Source of the DNA: JAZTZP01 sp045637525
Lineage (GTDB): Bacteria; Bacillota; Clostridia; UBA1381
DNA: 64,000 nucleotides
NCBI GenBank assembly: GCA_045637525.1
Contig: JAZTZP010000094.1
Span: 1-64,000, forward strand
Direction: 5' to 3'
The position numbers were made by a program, and so were the translations under genes. Shown in pieces: positions 52,264-60,774 of the stretch; positions within the stretch are counted from its first letter, which is position 1; every line of letters starts with the position of its first letter. A model generated the notes under the pieces. It was not told the DNA's origin and did not search any database. It was given only the letters and a program-made list of their open reading frames with translations.

Positions 52264-52905
52264 TTGAAACTCTTAAATAATGATGTAATACTGTTTCAGG
52301 GCGATTCGATTACCCATGGCGGCAGATGCACTAACGAAGACTTAAATCATGTTATGGGACATGGATATCAGGCGATAGTCGGGGCGAAGCTATGTGCGGA
52401 TAATCTCGATAAAAATATTAAGGTGTTTAATCGTGGAATCAGCGGCAACAGGATTGCTGATTTATACGGCAGATGGGTAGAGGACACACTTTTATTAAAG
52501 CCTACAATTCTGAGTATTTTAGTCGGTGTGAATGACGCCGGGTTTGCATACAGGAAAAATCTCGGTATGAATACCGACAGATATGAGAAGATATATCGGC
52601 TGATGCTTGATGAGGCAAGGGAACAAAATCCCGATATGAGGCTTATTCTCATGGAGCCGTTTAAAGGCGAAATTGAAGAGGATGAAAAGCGTGACTTTAT
52701 CAGGGAATATATAAAATCATTGCAGGATATAGTTAAGAAACTTTCAGAAGAATATGATGCGGTTTTTGTGCCTTTGCAGGATATGTTTGATACTTATGCA
52801 AAAAAAGTTCCGTATAAGGAGCTTATATGGGATGGAACTCATCCGACAATAGTAGGTCATGAGCTTATTGCAAGACAATGGCTTAAAGCAATAAAAGAAG
52901 ATTAA
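52264..52905 (+). CDS. GDSL/SGNH esterase, rhamnogalacturonan-acetylesterase-like
   Basis: 213 residues: LLNNDVILFQGDSITHGGR (nucleophile Ser near 16), NRGISGNRIADLYGRW (block II Gly), LVGVNDAG (block III Asn) and WDGTHPTIVGHELIARQW (catalytic Asp-x-x-His). This is a small cytoplasmic SGNH hydrolase of the type that deacetylates oligosaccharides. I prefer the TTG start at 52264, preceded at 5 nt by AAGGATGTGA, nearly the full anti-Shine-Dalgarno complement. The GTG at 52255 lies inside that site. The ribosome site overlaps the stop of the preceding SASA gene, so translation is probably coupled. Confidence 0.85.
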   Translation: MKLLNNDVILFQGDSITHGGRCTNEDLNHVMGHGYQAIVGAKLCADNLDKNIKVFNRGISGNRIADLYGRWVEDTLLLKPTILSILVGVNDAGFAYRKNLGMNTDRYEKIYRLMLDEAREQNPDMRLILMEPFKGEIEEDEKRDFIREYIKSLQDIVKKLSEEYDAVFVPLQDMFDTYAKKVPYKELIWDGTHPTIVGHELIARQWLKAIKED

Positions 52906-52928
52906 ATTATAGAAAGGAAGATATTATT

Positions 52929-54164
52929 ATGTTAATACCTGAACCGAGAATTGCAAGATTTGAAAAAATGGGATTTGGTTTGTTTGTTCATTGGGGGTTG
53001 TATTCACAAATCGGAAGAGGTGAATGGATATTCCATATCGGAAAATTTGACAGAGATGAATATATGAAGCTTAAAGACAGCTTTACTGCAGAGGATTTTA
53101 ACGCCGAAGAGCTTGTTCTTACAGCAAAGAGAGCAGGTTGTAAATACATAGCGCTTACAACACGTCATCATGAGGGATTTTCTCTTTATGATGCTTGTGA
53201 GCTAAATGATTTTGACGCACCTCATTCAGCGGCGGGACGTGACCTTATAAGGGAGTTTACAGATGCTTGTAATAAGCATGACATAGTTCCGTTTTTCTAT
53301 CATACAACTCTTGACTGGTACAATGAGGATTTTGAAAAAGACTTCGACAAGTATATTGAGTATTTAAGAAGAAGTGTTGAAATTTTATGTACCAACTATG
53401 GCAAAATCGGCGGATTCTGGTTTGACGGAAACTGGAGTAAGCCGAATGCTGACTGGAGGGTTGACGAGCTTTATGCAACGATAAGAAAGTATCAGCCTGA
53501 GGCTATGATAATAAACAACACCGGAATGCATGAGCTTGGAAAACTCAGTAATCCTGAAATTGATTCCGTGACCTTTGAGCAGGGCAGACCAACGCCTATG
53601 AACCGCACCGGTATGACTAAGTATGTTGCGGCAGAAATGTGTTATACGATAAACGATCACTGGGGATACGGTTTTAATGATTTTAATTATAAGTCGCCAA
53701 GACAATTAATTGAATGCTTATGTGATTGCCGTAAGGTGGGAGCTAATCTTCTTCTTAATATCGGGCCGAAGGCTCAGGGAATGATTGATCCTATGCAAAA
53801 GGAAATCCTTAATGTAATGGGCAGATGGATGGATATTTTCGGTGAGGCTGTTTATGAAGGTAAGCCTTGCGGAGTTGGCGGTATGGGCAAGAACTTTATT
53901 CTTAAAGGTGATAACTGTCTGTATCTGTTTTGCTATGATATGGCTCAGCAGGGACATCCTAATGTTACGGTAAGAGGAAAATACAGCGGTGCATATGCTT
54001 TTGGCGGTGTGTCGGACAGAGTCGAGTCGATCAGATGGATGGATAACGATGAGGAGCTTGAGTTCAGCCAGAGCGACGACGTTCTTGCAGTTAATTTATT
54101 GGGTATGCATTACGGAACAAGCTTTTGCGTAAGAGTTGCCAAAGCGGAGCTTAAAAACGATTGA
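52929..54164 (+). CDS. GH29 alpha-L-fucosidase (second copy)
   Basis: 411 residues, the catalytic domain with a short C-terminal beta-sandwich and no signal peptide. Motifs are MGFGLFVHWGLYSQ, TRHHEGFSLYD, GGFWFDGNW (Asp166 expected nucleophile) and DHWGYGFNDFNYKSPRQLIECLCDC...GANLLLNIGPKA. It is clearly homologous to the GH29 at 10186 but lacks the extra C-terminal module. ATG 52929 follows AGAAAGGAAG. It is the third gene of the SASA-SGNH-GH29 unit, which ends at the terminator at 54182. Confidence 0.92.
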   Translation: MLIPEPRIARFEKMGFGLFVHWGLYSQIGRGEWIFHIGKFDRDEYMKLKDSFTAEDFNAEELVLTAKRAGCKYIALTTRHHEGFSLYDACELNDFDAPHSAAGRDLIREFTDACNKHDIVPFFYHTTLDWYNEDFEKDFDKYIEYLRRSVEILCTNYGKIGGFWFDGNWSKPNADWRVDELYATIRKYQPEAMIINNTGMHELGKLSNPEIDSVTFEQGRPTPMNRTGMTKYVAAEMCYTINDHWGYGFNDFNYKSPRQLIECLCDCRKVGANLLLNIGPKAQGMIDPMQKEILNVMGRWMDIFGEAVYEGKPCGVGGMGKNFILKGDNCLYLFCYDMAQQGHPNVTVRGKYSGAYAFGGVSDRVESIRWMDNDEELEFSQSDDVLAVNLLGMHYGTSFCVRVAKAELKND

Positions 54165-54181
54165 TGATTTTAAATATTCAA

Positions 54182-54240
54182 AAGGGATTTTTCAGATTTT
54201 CCGGGATGACGGAGAAAAATAAAAAATCCCTTGTTTTTTT
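54182..54240 (+). terminator. Terminator after the SASA-SGNH-GH29 unit
   Basis: AAGGGATTTTT (54182-54192) pairs with AAAAATCCCTT (54222-54232). Inner ATTTTCCG/CGGAGAAAAT extends the stem, and GTTTTTTT follows. Confidence 0.88.
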
Positions 54241-54567
54241 ATTTTCAATATAACAAATCAATAAAAATTTTCTATTATTTTGTTTAATTTATATCTTGAA
54301 ACACATTTGATTTAGAGTTAACATACTACCATAAAAATTAAAAGGTGAGATGATATCTTTTTGAGTCTTTACTGAAAGCTTCGACGCTTTTGAATTTTTC
54401 GACATAAAACATTTTAACTTTTAATATCCCGAAAAGGTTCTCGTTTTGCCGAAGTTCCCGGGGGGAGTGAAAACACAATGTCTGTGAGAGGGATGTATTA
54501 ATTTAAAAGACATATAGGTGGAGCGACGTGGAAAAACAGGGAATTTGCGTAAATTATTATGATGTTG

Positions 54568-54596
54568 TTGCTATGCATCATTTTTTGTGATATAAT
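54568..54596 (+). promoter_or_regulatory. Possible upstream promoter of the second RR gene
   Basis: TTGCTA (54568-54573), 17 bp, TATAAT (54591-54596). The rest of the gap 54241-54567 shows no supported gene. Confidence 0.4.
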
Positions 54597-54637
54597 TGAC
54601 ACATGAAGACTTGAGAAAGGTATTAAAAATTTCTAAA

Positions 54638-54691
54638 TGTCGCATTTTAGCCCAATTGTCGCTTTACATTTTAAGAAAAGTATGGTAAAAT
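54638..54691 (+). promoter_or_regulatory. TGTCGC direct-repeat operator and promoter of the second RR gene
   Basis: TGTCGC at 54638-54643 and 54657-54662 (19 bp period), then TTTACA (54663-54668), 17 bp with TATGG, TAAAAT (54686-54691). The geometry is identical to 10102-10155 and 57858-57911, which points to autoregulation. Confidence 0.75.
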
Positions 54692-54730
54692 AAAATTGTA
54701 GATAAAAGTCGTGTATTCAAGGAGGGAAAA

Positions 54731-56029
54731 ATGTATAAAACAATAATAGTTGATGATGAGCAGTATTCATATGAATATCTTGAAGAGTGTATCAATGATA
54801 TGTCGGAGGATTTTGAGGTCGTGGGAACCTTTCGTAACGGTGCCGAAGCATGGAGATTTATCAATGAAGAAAGAGTGGACGTCGTTATTACCGATATAAA
54901 AATGCCGGTTATGTCCGGGCTTGAACTGATAAAACTCATATATGAAAACAACCTTGATATAAGTGTAATTATTATCAGCGGATACGAAGATTTTGAATAC
55001 GCAAGACAAGCCATAAAGTACAATGTTTTTTATTATCTGTTAAAAGCTATTGATCTGGATGATTTTTTTGATGTGCTTTCAAGATTAAAACAACAGCTTG
55101 ATAAAAAATATGATAATCAAAGCGCAGCCGGAGAAACAGATTGCGAATTGGAAAGATTTTTTGCGCGTGGACTTACAGGGAGCTTTGAAAGCATTGCAGA
55201 AATGAAAACAGACTATGCGAGGTTAGGTCTGAAGATTGACTTTGAAGAGGTCATATGCTGCATATATGAAATACAGATAGAGCAGTATGATGTATTGTTG
55301 TCAGAAAAATGGAAATACGGAAAAGACAGTTTTGAAAAGGCAATTGCTCATGTTATCGAAAGTATTTTTGAAGAAGAAGATGAAACAGTTTTTATTTTTT
55401 CTATTATGAATTCAGTAATACAGTGCATGGTATTAAAGGATAGTGACAAAGACTGTTCGGATTATGTAACGAATAATATAAAAAAATTGCTTGATATAGG
55501 TGTTTCTGTAAACTGTAAAGGAACGCCTGTAAGAATTAAGGAAATGAGAAATCTTTGCGAAATGGTTAACGATGATATTTTGAAGAAAATGCGTGTCTCA
55601 TATCCTGAGAATGTAAGTGGTTGTGAGTTTAAAAATGCCGATGCCTTATTTGAGGATGATGAAGACGAAATAGGCGCTTATTCGGGTAACGACGTTGAAA
55701 AAGCAATTGCGGCGGCAAAAGAATATATGGACAGGAATTATTCCAAGGATATATCAAGATACGATATAGCGGAATGTACATATTTTGCACCGAAATATTT
55801 TGGGAAAATATTCAAAAGAAAAACGGGAAAAACAATTGCAGATTATTTAATGGAGATAAGGATGACAAAAGCGATAGAGCTTCTTGATACGGACATGAAA
55901 ATTCAGGATATTGCAGTTGCGGTCGGAATGACAAATATGCGTACTTTTCAGCGTATGTTCAAAAACTTTACAGGTTATTCGGCAGCTGAATACAGGCGTG
56001 TTGTTATAAAAAACAGGGGTTTTAAATAA
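54731..56029 (+). CDS. YesN-type response regulator with AraC DNA-binding domain (system 2)
   Basis: 432 residues. The receiver (1-125) has Asp8-Asp9, phosphoacceptor Asp55 (VVITDIKMP) and the switch Lys in LLKAIDLDD, where the usual Pro after Lys is Ala. The two AraC helix-turn-helix motifs lie at about 325-425 (ISRYDIAECTYFAPKYFGKIFKRKTG and VGMTNMRTFQRMFKNFTGYSA). AraC-type dimers bind direct repeats, which fits the TGTCGC-N13-TGTCGC sites at its own promoter, the 57962 operon and the GH29 at 10186 (inference). ATG 54731 follows AGGAGGG. The kinase gene begins 21 bp after the stop. It is paralogous to the regulator at 19242. Confidence 0.93.
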   Translation: MYKTIIVDDEQYSYEYLEECINDMSEDFEVVGTFRNGAEAWRFINEERVDVVITDIKMPVMSGLELIKLIYENNLDISVIIISGYEDFEYARQAIKYNVFYYLLKAIDLDDFFDVLSRLKQQLDKKYDNQSAAGETDCELERFFARGLTGSFESIAEMKTDYARLGLKIDFEEVICCIYEIQIEQYDVLLSEKWKYGKDSFEKAIAHVIESIFEEEDETVFIFSIMNSVIQCMVLKDSDKDCSDYVTNNIKKLLDIGVSVNCKGTPVRIKEMRNLCEMVNDDILKKMRVSYPENVSGCEFKNADALFEDDEDEIGAYSGNDVEKAIAAAKEYMDRNYSKDISRYDIAECTYFAPKYFGKIFKRKTGKTIADYLMEIRMTKAIELLDTDMKIQDIAVAVGMTNMRTFQRMFKNFTGYSAAEYRRVVIKNRGFK

Positions 56030-56050
56030 TGATTTGGAGATGACTGCAGT

Positions 56051-57799
56051 ATGAGTATTAAATATAAATTTACTGATTTTTTAAAGCGCTACAGATTTAA
56101 CAGTGTGCTTTTTATAAACTTTATAAAAATATTTGTGGTTATAATGATGCTTGTCTGCTTTTTAGCGGCATATATGTATAAGAGTCTTTTTGGTGTTGCA
56201 CTTGATGAGTTTGTTAATTTTAATAAGGACTATATAAACAGAATTGCGAACAGTTATGATGTCGTAATGGAAGAAATAAAGTATATGGCATACAATTTAT
56301 CTGTAGATACCGATGTTAATATGTATGCAATACAGAGCGATGCAAATTTAAGAACAGGGCAGGTAGAAGCAAAGCTTATTGAAAAGCTTAAGCTTTATAA
56401 AATGAGCATGAAATATGTTAATTCCATATACATATATTCAGAGAAATACGATCGGCTTTGCACTCATGTCGAAAGTAGAAAAATTAAAGATTTTACAGAT
56501 ATGAGCTGGTATGAAATTTACGAGGAATGTGAGCCGAAAGAGACAAAGATATTCGCAAGAAAAATGAACAACGGATATCCGAGAGTGATTACATTACTGG
56601 TTCGTATGAGTTCGTATGGAAACGACTATGCAATAGTTATAAATGTAGATACCGTAAGCCTTGATGAGCTGGTAAACAAGCAGACGGCGGATAACATGAC
56701 GGATACATATATTATTGATGAAAATAATAACATTATCTACAGTAAAGACGAAACGGATTTTTTAAAGACTGTTTACGGCAATATAGCCCGCGTTATGAAT
56801 AACGGTAATAAAATTATAAAAGACAACGGACAAACATACATAGGCGAAGTTATGGATGTAAAAAACATTAACTGGAAATATGTGTGTATTACGCATCTGG
56901 ATAACTATAACGAAAGAATGAATGAAGTTTTTATACGGGTAATTTTGTTGCTTGCCGGTCTGGCAATTGCCGGAATTTTAATATCGTTCATTCTTGCAAG
57001 AAGCACGTTTTTGCCTGTAAAAACAATTATAGATGTTATAGAGGATAAAAAGAGCATAAATTACTATGATATAAAAGATAACGAAATCAAGGATGTTGTT
57101 AAATCAATACTTCTTATGGTAAATGACAATGAAAAGCTTCGTGAGGAGCTGCAAAGAAGTTTTGATATGTATAACAAGCTTCAGATAGTGGCGCTCCAGG
57201 CACAGGTGAATCCTCATTTTCTGAACAATACTTTGAATATGATAAATATTACGGGCTCTCGCATCTACGGAAGAAAAAACGAAGTGTCGGCTATGATAAT
57301 TAAACTCACAAGACTGCTACGGTACAGTTATATTACAAATAACTATATAGTAGAGCTGTCGGAGGAGCTGGAGTTTTTAAGAGTATATACAGAAATGCTT
57401 TATCAGAGATATAAAAACTTTGATGTTATATGGGATATAGCGGAAGAAACAAAGCGAATTAAGTGTATCAGATGCGGCTTGCAGATTGTTGTGGAAAATG
57501 CAATATATCATGGTCTTAGTGAAAGAGAAGACGGTGGATTAATTCGCATAAAAACTTATGTAGATGACGAGCTTGCATTTATAGAGATAGAAGACAACGG
57601 ACAGGGAATCGATGAAAAGACGCTTTCGGAAATCAAAGACGGATTTAAGGAGGAGACTATAGGAGACCGTCATTTAGGCATAAGAAATGTACACCATAGG
57701 TTAAGGCTGCTGTTTGGCGAGCGGGCAAACGTGTCAATAGAAAGTAAAAAAGATGTCGGAACAAAGGTAGTTATAACAATACCAAAGGATTTTAATTAA
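56051..57799 (+). CDS. YesM-type sensor histidine kinase (system 2)
   Basis: 582 residues. TM1 is at about 20-43, with an extracellular sensor at about 44-295. TM2 (about 296-316) leads to a HAMP-like segment. The phosphorylation motif is QAQVNPHFLNNTLN with His389, and the HATPase domain shows NAIYHGL, DNGQGID and GIRNVHHRLRLLFG. It has the same domain plan as the kinase at 20537 but a different sensor sequence, so the two systems probably see different ligands. A terminator follows, and the permease operon has its own promoter. Confidence 0.94.
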   Translation: MSIKYKFTDFLKRYRFNSVLFINFIKIFVVIMMLVCFLAAYMYKSLFGVALDEFVNFNKDYINRIANSYDVVMEEIKYMAYNLSVDTDVNMYAIQSDANLRTGQVEAKLIEKLKLYKMSMKYVNSIYIYSEKYDRLCTHVESRKIKDFTDMSWYEIYEECEPKETKIFARKMNNGYPRVITLLVRMSSYGNDYAIVINVDTVSLDELVNKQTADNMTDTYIIDENNNIIYSKDETDFLKTVYGNIARVMNNGNKIIKDNGQTYIGEVMDVKNINWKYVCITHLDNYNERMNEVFIRVILLLAGLAIAGILISFILARSTFLPVKTIIDVIEDKKSINYYDIKDNEIKDVVKSILLMVNDNEKLREELQRSFDMYNKLQIVALQAQVNPHFLNNTLNMINITGSRIYGRKNEVSAMIIKLTRLLRYSYITNNYIVELSEELEFLRVYTEMLYQRYKNFDVIWDIAEETKRIKCIRCGLQIVVENAIYHGLSEREDGGLIRIKTYVDDELAFIEIEDNGQGIDEKTLSEIKDGFKEETIGDRHLGIRNVHHRLRLLFGERANVSIESKKDVGTKVVITIPKDFN

Positions 57800-57803
57800 A
57801 GTC

Positions 57804-57842
57804 AAAAAAGCTGTTGTATCTTGGAGATACGGTGGCTTTTTT
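57804..57842 (+). terminator. Terminator after the second RR-HK pair
   Basis: Left arm 57804-57821 (AAAAAAGCTG...GTATCT) pairs with right arm 57825-57842 (AGATACGGTGGCTTTTTT) using several G-U pairs. The T-run is in the right arm. Confidence 0.8.
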
Positions 57843-57857
57843 TAATTTGTTTCCGGA

Positions 57858-57911
57858 TGTCGCCTTTTAGCCCACTTGTCGCTTGTTTTTTATATAGAGT
57901 TATGGTAAAAT
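57858..57911 (+). promoter_or_regulatory. TGTCGC direct-repeat operator and promoter of the second permease operon
   Basis: TGTCGC at 57858-57863 and 57877-57882, then TTGTTT (57883-57888), 17 bp with TATGG, TAAAAT (57906-57911). The segment TTTTAGCCCA between the repeats is identical to that at 54638. The poor -35 box suggests dependence on an activator. Confidence 0.78.
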
Positions 57912-57961
57912 ATTTATAAAGAAAATAATTTTAACCTTTCAATTTACAACAGGAGGCAATT

Positions 57962-58918
57962 ATGAAGGTATCAGGGAAAATTGCGGGAAGAACCGCATCA
58001 AGTTTGAAAAAAGGAGTAATACGTGAAAATGCCGAGCTGTTTATGCTTGTTTTGCCGGGATTTTTGCTTACGTTTATTTTTTGCTATCTGCCGATGTTCG
58101 GAATTATAATAGCATTTAAAAATTTCAATCCGAATCTCGGAATATTGGAAAGCAAATGGGTAGGAATAGAGAATTTTAAATTCTTTTTCCAGTCAAACGA
58201 CTTTTTCAGAATTATGAGAAATACACTTCTTTACAGCTCATCGTTTCTGATGCTTGATAATGCTGTTGCTGTGTTTCTTGCAATATTATTATATAACATT
58301 CAGAAAAGATTTGCGCTGAAATATTACCAGACAACAATGATTTTGCCGAACTTCATGTCTATGGTTCTGGTTGCATATGTGGTTTATGCAATTCTTAATC
58401 CTACAGCAGGTGCCTTAAATCAGATTTTGAGTATTATTACGCGTGAGGAAGTAAATACACAATGGTATGCAAAAGCCAATTACTGGCCGTTTATTCTTAC
58501 AATAGTACATATATGGAAATCGGCAGGGATGAAGACAATAATCTATTATGCGGCACTCATGGGAATAGACGAATCCCTGTTTGAGGCGGCAAGAATAGAC
58601 GGCGCAACAAACCGCCAGGAAATAAGATATATTATAATTCCCGAGCTTACAAGTATAATTTGTATTTATTTAATACTGGGTGTAGGAGGCCTGGTCAGCG
58701 GAGATTTCGGTCTTTTTTATCAGGTGCCGATGAACATAGGAGTGTTATATCCGACAACAGACATAATAAATACATATATCTTCCGTGCACTGCAGGACGG
58801 AACGCATATGGGAAGAACTGCGGCGGTTGGTCTTTTTCAATCTGTAACAGGAACGATTTTGGTAGTAGCAAGTAATGTGGTGGTAAAGAAAGTATCACCT
58901 GAACACAGCTTATTCTAA
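57962..58918 (+). CDS. Sugar ABC transporter permease, LplB type (system 2)
   Basis: 318 residues with six membrane helices. The EAA loop is FEAARIDGATNRQEIRYIIIPEL. The N-terminal FCYLPMFGIIIAFKNFNPNLG and C-terminal PEHSLF are almost the same as in the permease at 22568. ATG 57962 follows AGGAGG. It pairs with the permease 14 bp downstream. No ATPase gene accompanies it. Confidence 0.94.
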   Translation: MKVSGKIAGRTASSLKKGVIRENAELFMLVLPGFLLTFIFCYLPMFGIIIAFKNFNPNLGILESKWVGIENFKFFFQSNDFFRIMRNTLLYSSSFLMLDNAVAVFLAILLYNIQKRFALKYYQTTMILPNFMSMVLVAYVVYAILNPTAGALNQILSIITREEVNTQWYAKANYWPFILTIVHIWKSAGMKTIIYYAALMGIDESLFEAARIDGATNRQEIRYIIIPELTSIICIYLILGVGGLVSGDFGLFYQVPMNIGVLYPTTDIINTYIFRALQDGTHMGRTAAVGLFQSVTGTILVVASNVVVKKVSPEHSLF

Positions 58919-58932
58919 GGAGGGCATATAAA

Positions 58933-59814
58933 GTGAAAAAAATAACGTTCGGAAGAGTTTTGTTGCATACTTTCCTCATAATACTGAGTCTTACATATAT
59001 ATTACCGCTTGTTTTAATGATATCGATTTCATTTTCATCAGAAGATGCAATAGTGGATTTCGGATATTCATTGATCCCTAAAGTATTAAGCTTAGATGCA
59101 TATAAAATGTGTTTTCAGAATCCGCATCAGCTTTTGCAGAGCTATAAAGTGACCGCTGCATATTCAATTTTAGGCACGCTGTTGGCAACACTTGTTCAGA
59201 GCCTTATGGCTTATCCGCTGTCACGCTCAAACTTTAAGCTCAAGGGTTTTGTTACGAAATATATTTTTATAACGATGCTGTTTTCCGGAGGTCTTGTCCC
59301 TAGTTATATACTAACGACAAAGTATTTGCATCTTAATAATAGCTTCTGGGTTTATATATTACCGGGACTCACGAGTGCGTGGAATGTAATAGTATTCAGA
59401 ACATTTTTTCAGGGCTTGCCGGATGGGCTTGCCGAAGCGGCTAAAATTGACGGTGCGAGCGAGCTGAGAATATATTTCAGAATAATTCTTCCGCTGTCAA
59501 CTCCGGTACTTGCATCTCTCGGATTTATGACATTAGTCGCAAAATGGAATGACTGGAACACAACACTGCTTTATATAAGAAATTCTGAGTTGTATTCGCT
59601 GCAGTATTTGCTGCAAAGAATATTAAGAGAGGTTGAATATGTAAAGGGCTTAAGAGATACTGCAGCAGGTTCGCTTTTTGATACAGATAATCTGCCGACT
59701 GAGAGTATGCGCTATGCGATGGCAGTGTTGGCGGCAGGACCGATGCTTGTAGTATTCCCGTTTTTCCAGAAATACTTTGCAAAGGGAATGACTGTAGGAG
59801 CGGTCAAGGGCTGA
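58933..59814 (+). CDS. Sugar ABC transporter permease, YtcP/AraQ type (system 2)
   Basis: 293 residues with six membrane helices. The EAA loop is LAEAAKIDGASELRIYFRIILPLSTPVLA, and the C-terminus is FPFFQKYFAKGMTVGAVKG. It has the same length as the paralogue at 23543. Start is GTG 58933 after AAGGAGG. In system 1 the binding-protein gene follows directly; here an AEC transporter and a hydrolase gene come first. Confidence 0.94.
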   Translation: MKKITFGRVLLHTFLIILSLTYILPLVLMISISFSSEDAIVDFGYSLIPKVLSLDAYKMCFQNPHQLLQSYKVTAAYSILGTLLATLVQSLMAYPLSRSNFKLKGFVTKYIFITMLFSGGLVPSYILTTKYLHLNNSFWVYILPGLTSAWNVIVFRTFFQGLPDGLAEAAKIDGASELRIYFRIILPLSTPVLASLGFMTLVAKWNDWNTTLLYIRNSELYSLQYLLQRILREVEYVKGLRDTAAGSLFDTDNLPTESMRYAMAVLAAGPMLVVFPFFQKYFAKGMTVGAVKG

Positions 59815-59865
59815 GTGGTTTCAGAAATTTAGTATTTTAAAGACTTGGATTTTGGAGTGATAAAA

Positions 59866-60762
59866 ATGAAAATATTATCGGAACAATTATTCCTTCTTTT
59901 TACGTTTATGCTTTGTGGATTTTTACTTGGGAAAAATAAAATTGTAAATTATGAACATACCAAAATCCTATCAGTTCTTGAAATATATCTGTTTTTGCCA
60001 TGTACAATATTTAATGCGTTTTACTGTAATTTTTCTCTTTCTAATCTTTCGCAGTATTATGTGTTTATTGTTGTTTCCTTAGCTGTTTTAGGCGTGTTAA
60101 TTTGTTTTTCGCATATTATATTCGAAATTTTAAGTAAGAATGTATATGATAAAAATATATATAAATATTCATTGATAATTCCCAATTACGGTTATATGGG
60201 GTATGCTTTGGCGCAAGGTTTATACAATAGCGAGGGATTATTACAAATGATATTTTTTGCAATTCCGTTTTCATTTTATACATATACATTTGGATATTGC
60301 ATGCTGACTAACAGACGAATATCTTTTAAAAGTCTCCTTAATCCCGTTATTTTATCAATTATTCCGGGTGTATTTTGGGGAATATTAAACATCCGATTGC
60401 CTGCTGTGTTTGAAATATTTGTAAATAAGTCAGCAAATTGTATGGCGCCTGTAAGTATGTTACTCACCGGAATGATAATATCCGAATTTAGGATAAAGGA
60501 TTTAATTGACGATAAAAAAACATATTTTATCAGTTTCATGCGACTCATAATAATTCCTTTTATTGTTATGATTATTCTAAAACAGTTTTTTGATGATGCT
60601 CTTGTGCGTACTGCTGTATTATTATGTGCCATGCCATGCGGACTTAATACGATAATTTTCCCGAAACTTGTCGGTAAGAATTGCTTAACAGGAGCTAAAC
60701 TTGCTTTTGTCTCTAATATACTTGCTATACTGAGCATACCATTGCTTTTGATTTTTATTTAG
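59866..60762 (+). CDS. AEC-family (auxin efflux carrier-like) transporter
   Basis: 298 residues, almost all hydrophobic, with about 10 membrane segments. FLPCTIFNAF, IIPNYGYMGYALAQGL, SMLLTGMIISEF and MPCGLNTIIFPKLVGKN fit the membrane transport protein (AEC) family, which exports or exchanges small organic acids and similar solutes. I use ATG 59866, 8 nt after TTGGAG; the in-frame TTG at 59845 would put the ribosome site inside the gene. The base composition looks more AT-rich than the flanking permease genes. The gene is 13 bp upstream of the hydrolase at 60775. The substrate is unknown. Confidence 0.8.
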   Translation: MKILSEQLFLLFTFMLCGFLLGKNKIVNYEHTKILSVLEIYLFLPCTIFNAFYCNFSLSNLSQYYVFIVVSLAVLGVLICFSHIIFEILSKNVYDKNIYKYSLIIPNYGYMGYALAQGLYNSEGLLQMIFFAIPFSFYTYTFGYCMLTNRRISFKSLLNPVILSIIPGVFWGILNIRLPAVFEIFVNKSANCMAPVSMLLTGMIISEFRIKDLIDDKKTYFISFMRLIIIPFIVMIILKQFFDDALVRTAVLLCAMPCGLNTIIFPKLVGKNCLTGAKLAFVSNILAILSIPLLLIFI

Positions 60763-60774
60763 GAGGATATTTAT

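Noticed and set aside
54528..54590. 20-codon GTG frame MEKQGICVNYYDVVAMHHFL as a gene
   Set aside because: It overlaps a likely promoter and shows no conservation evidence; kept only as part of a regulatory-region observation.
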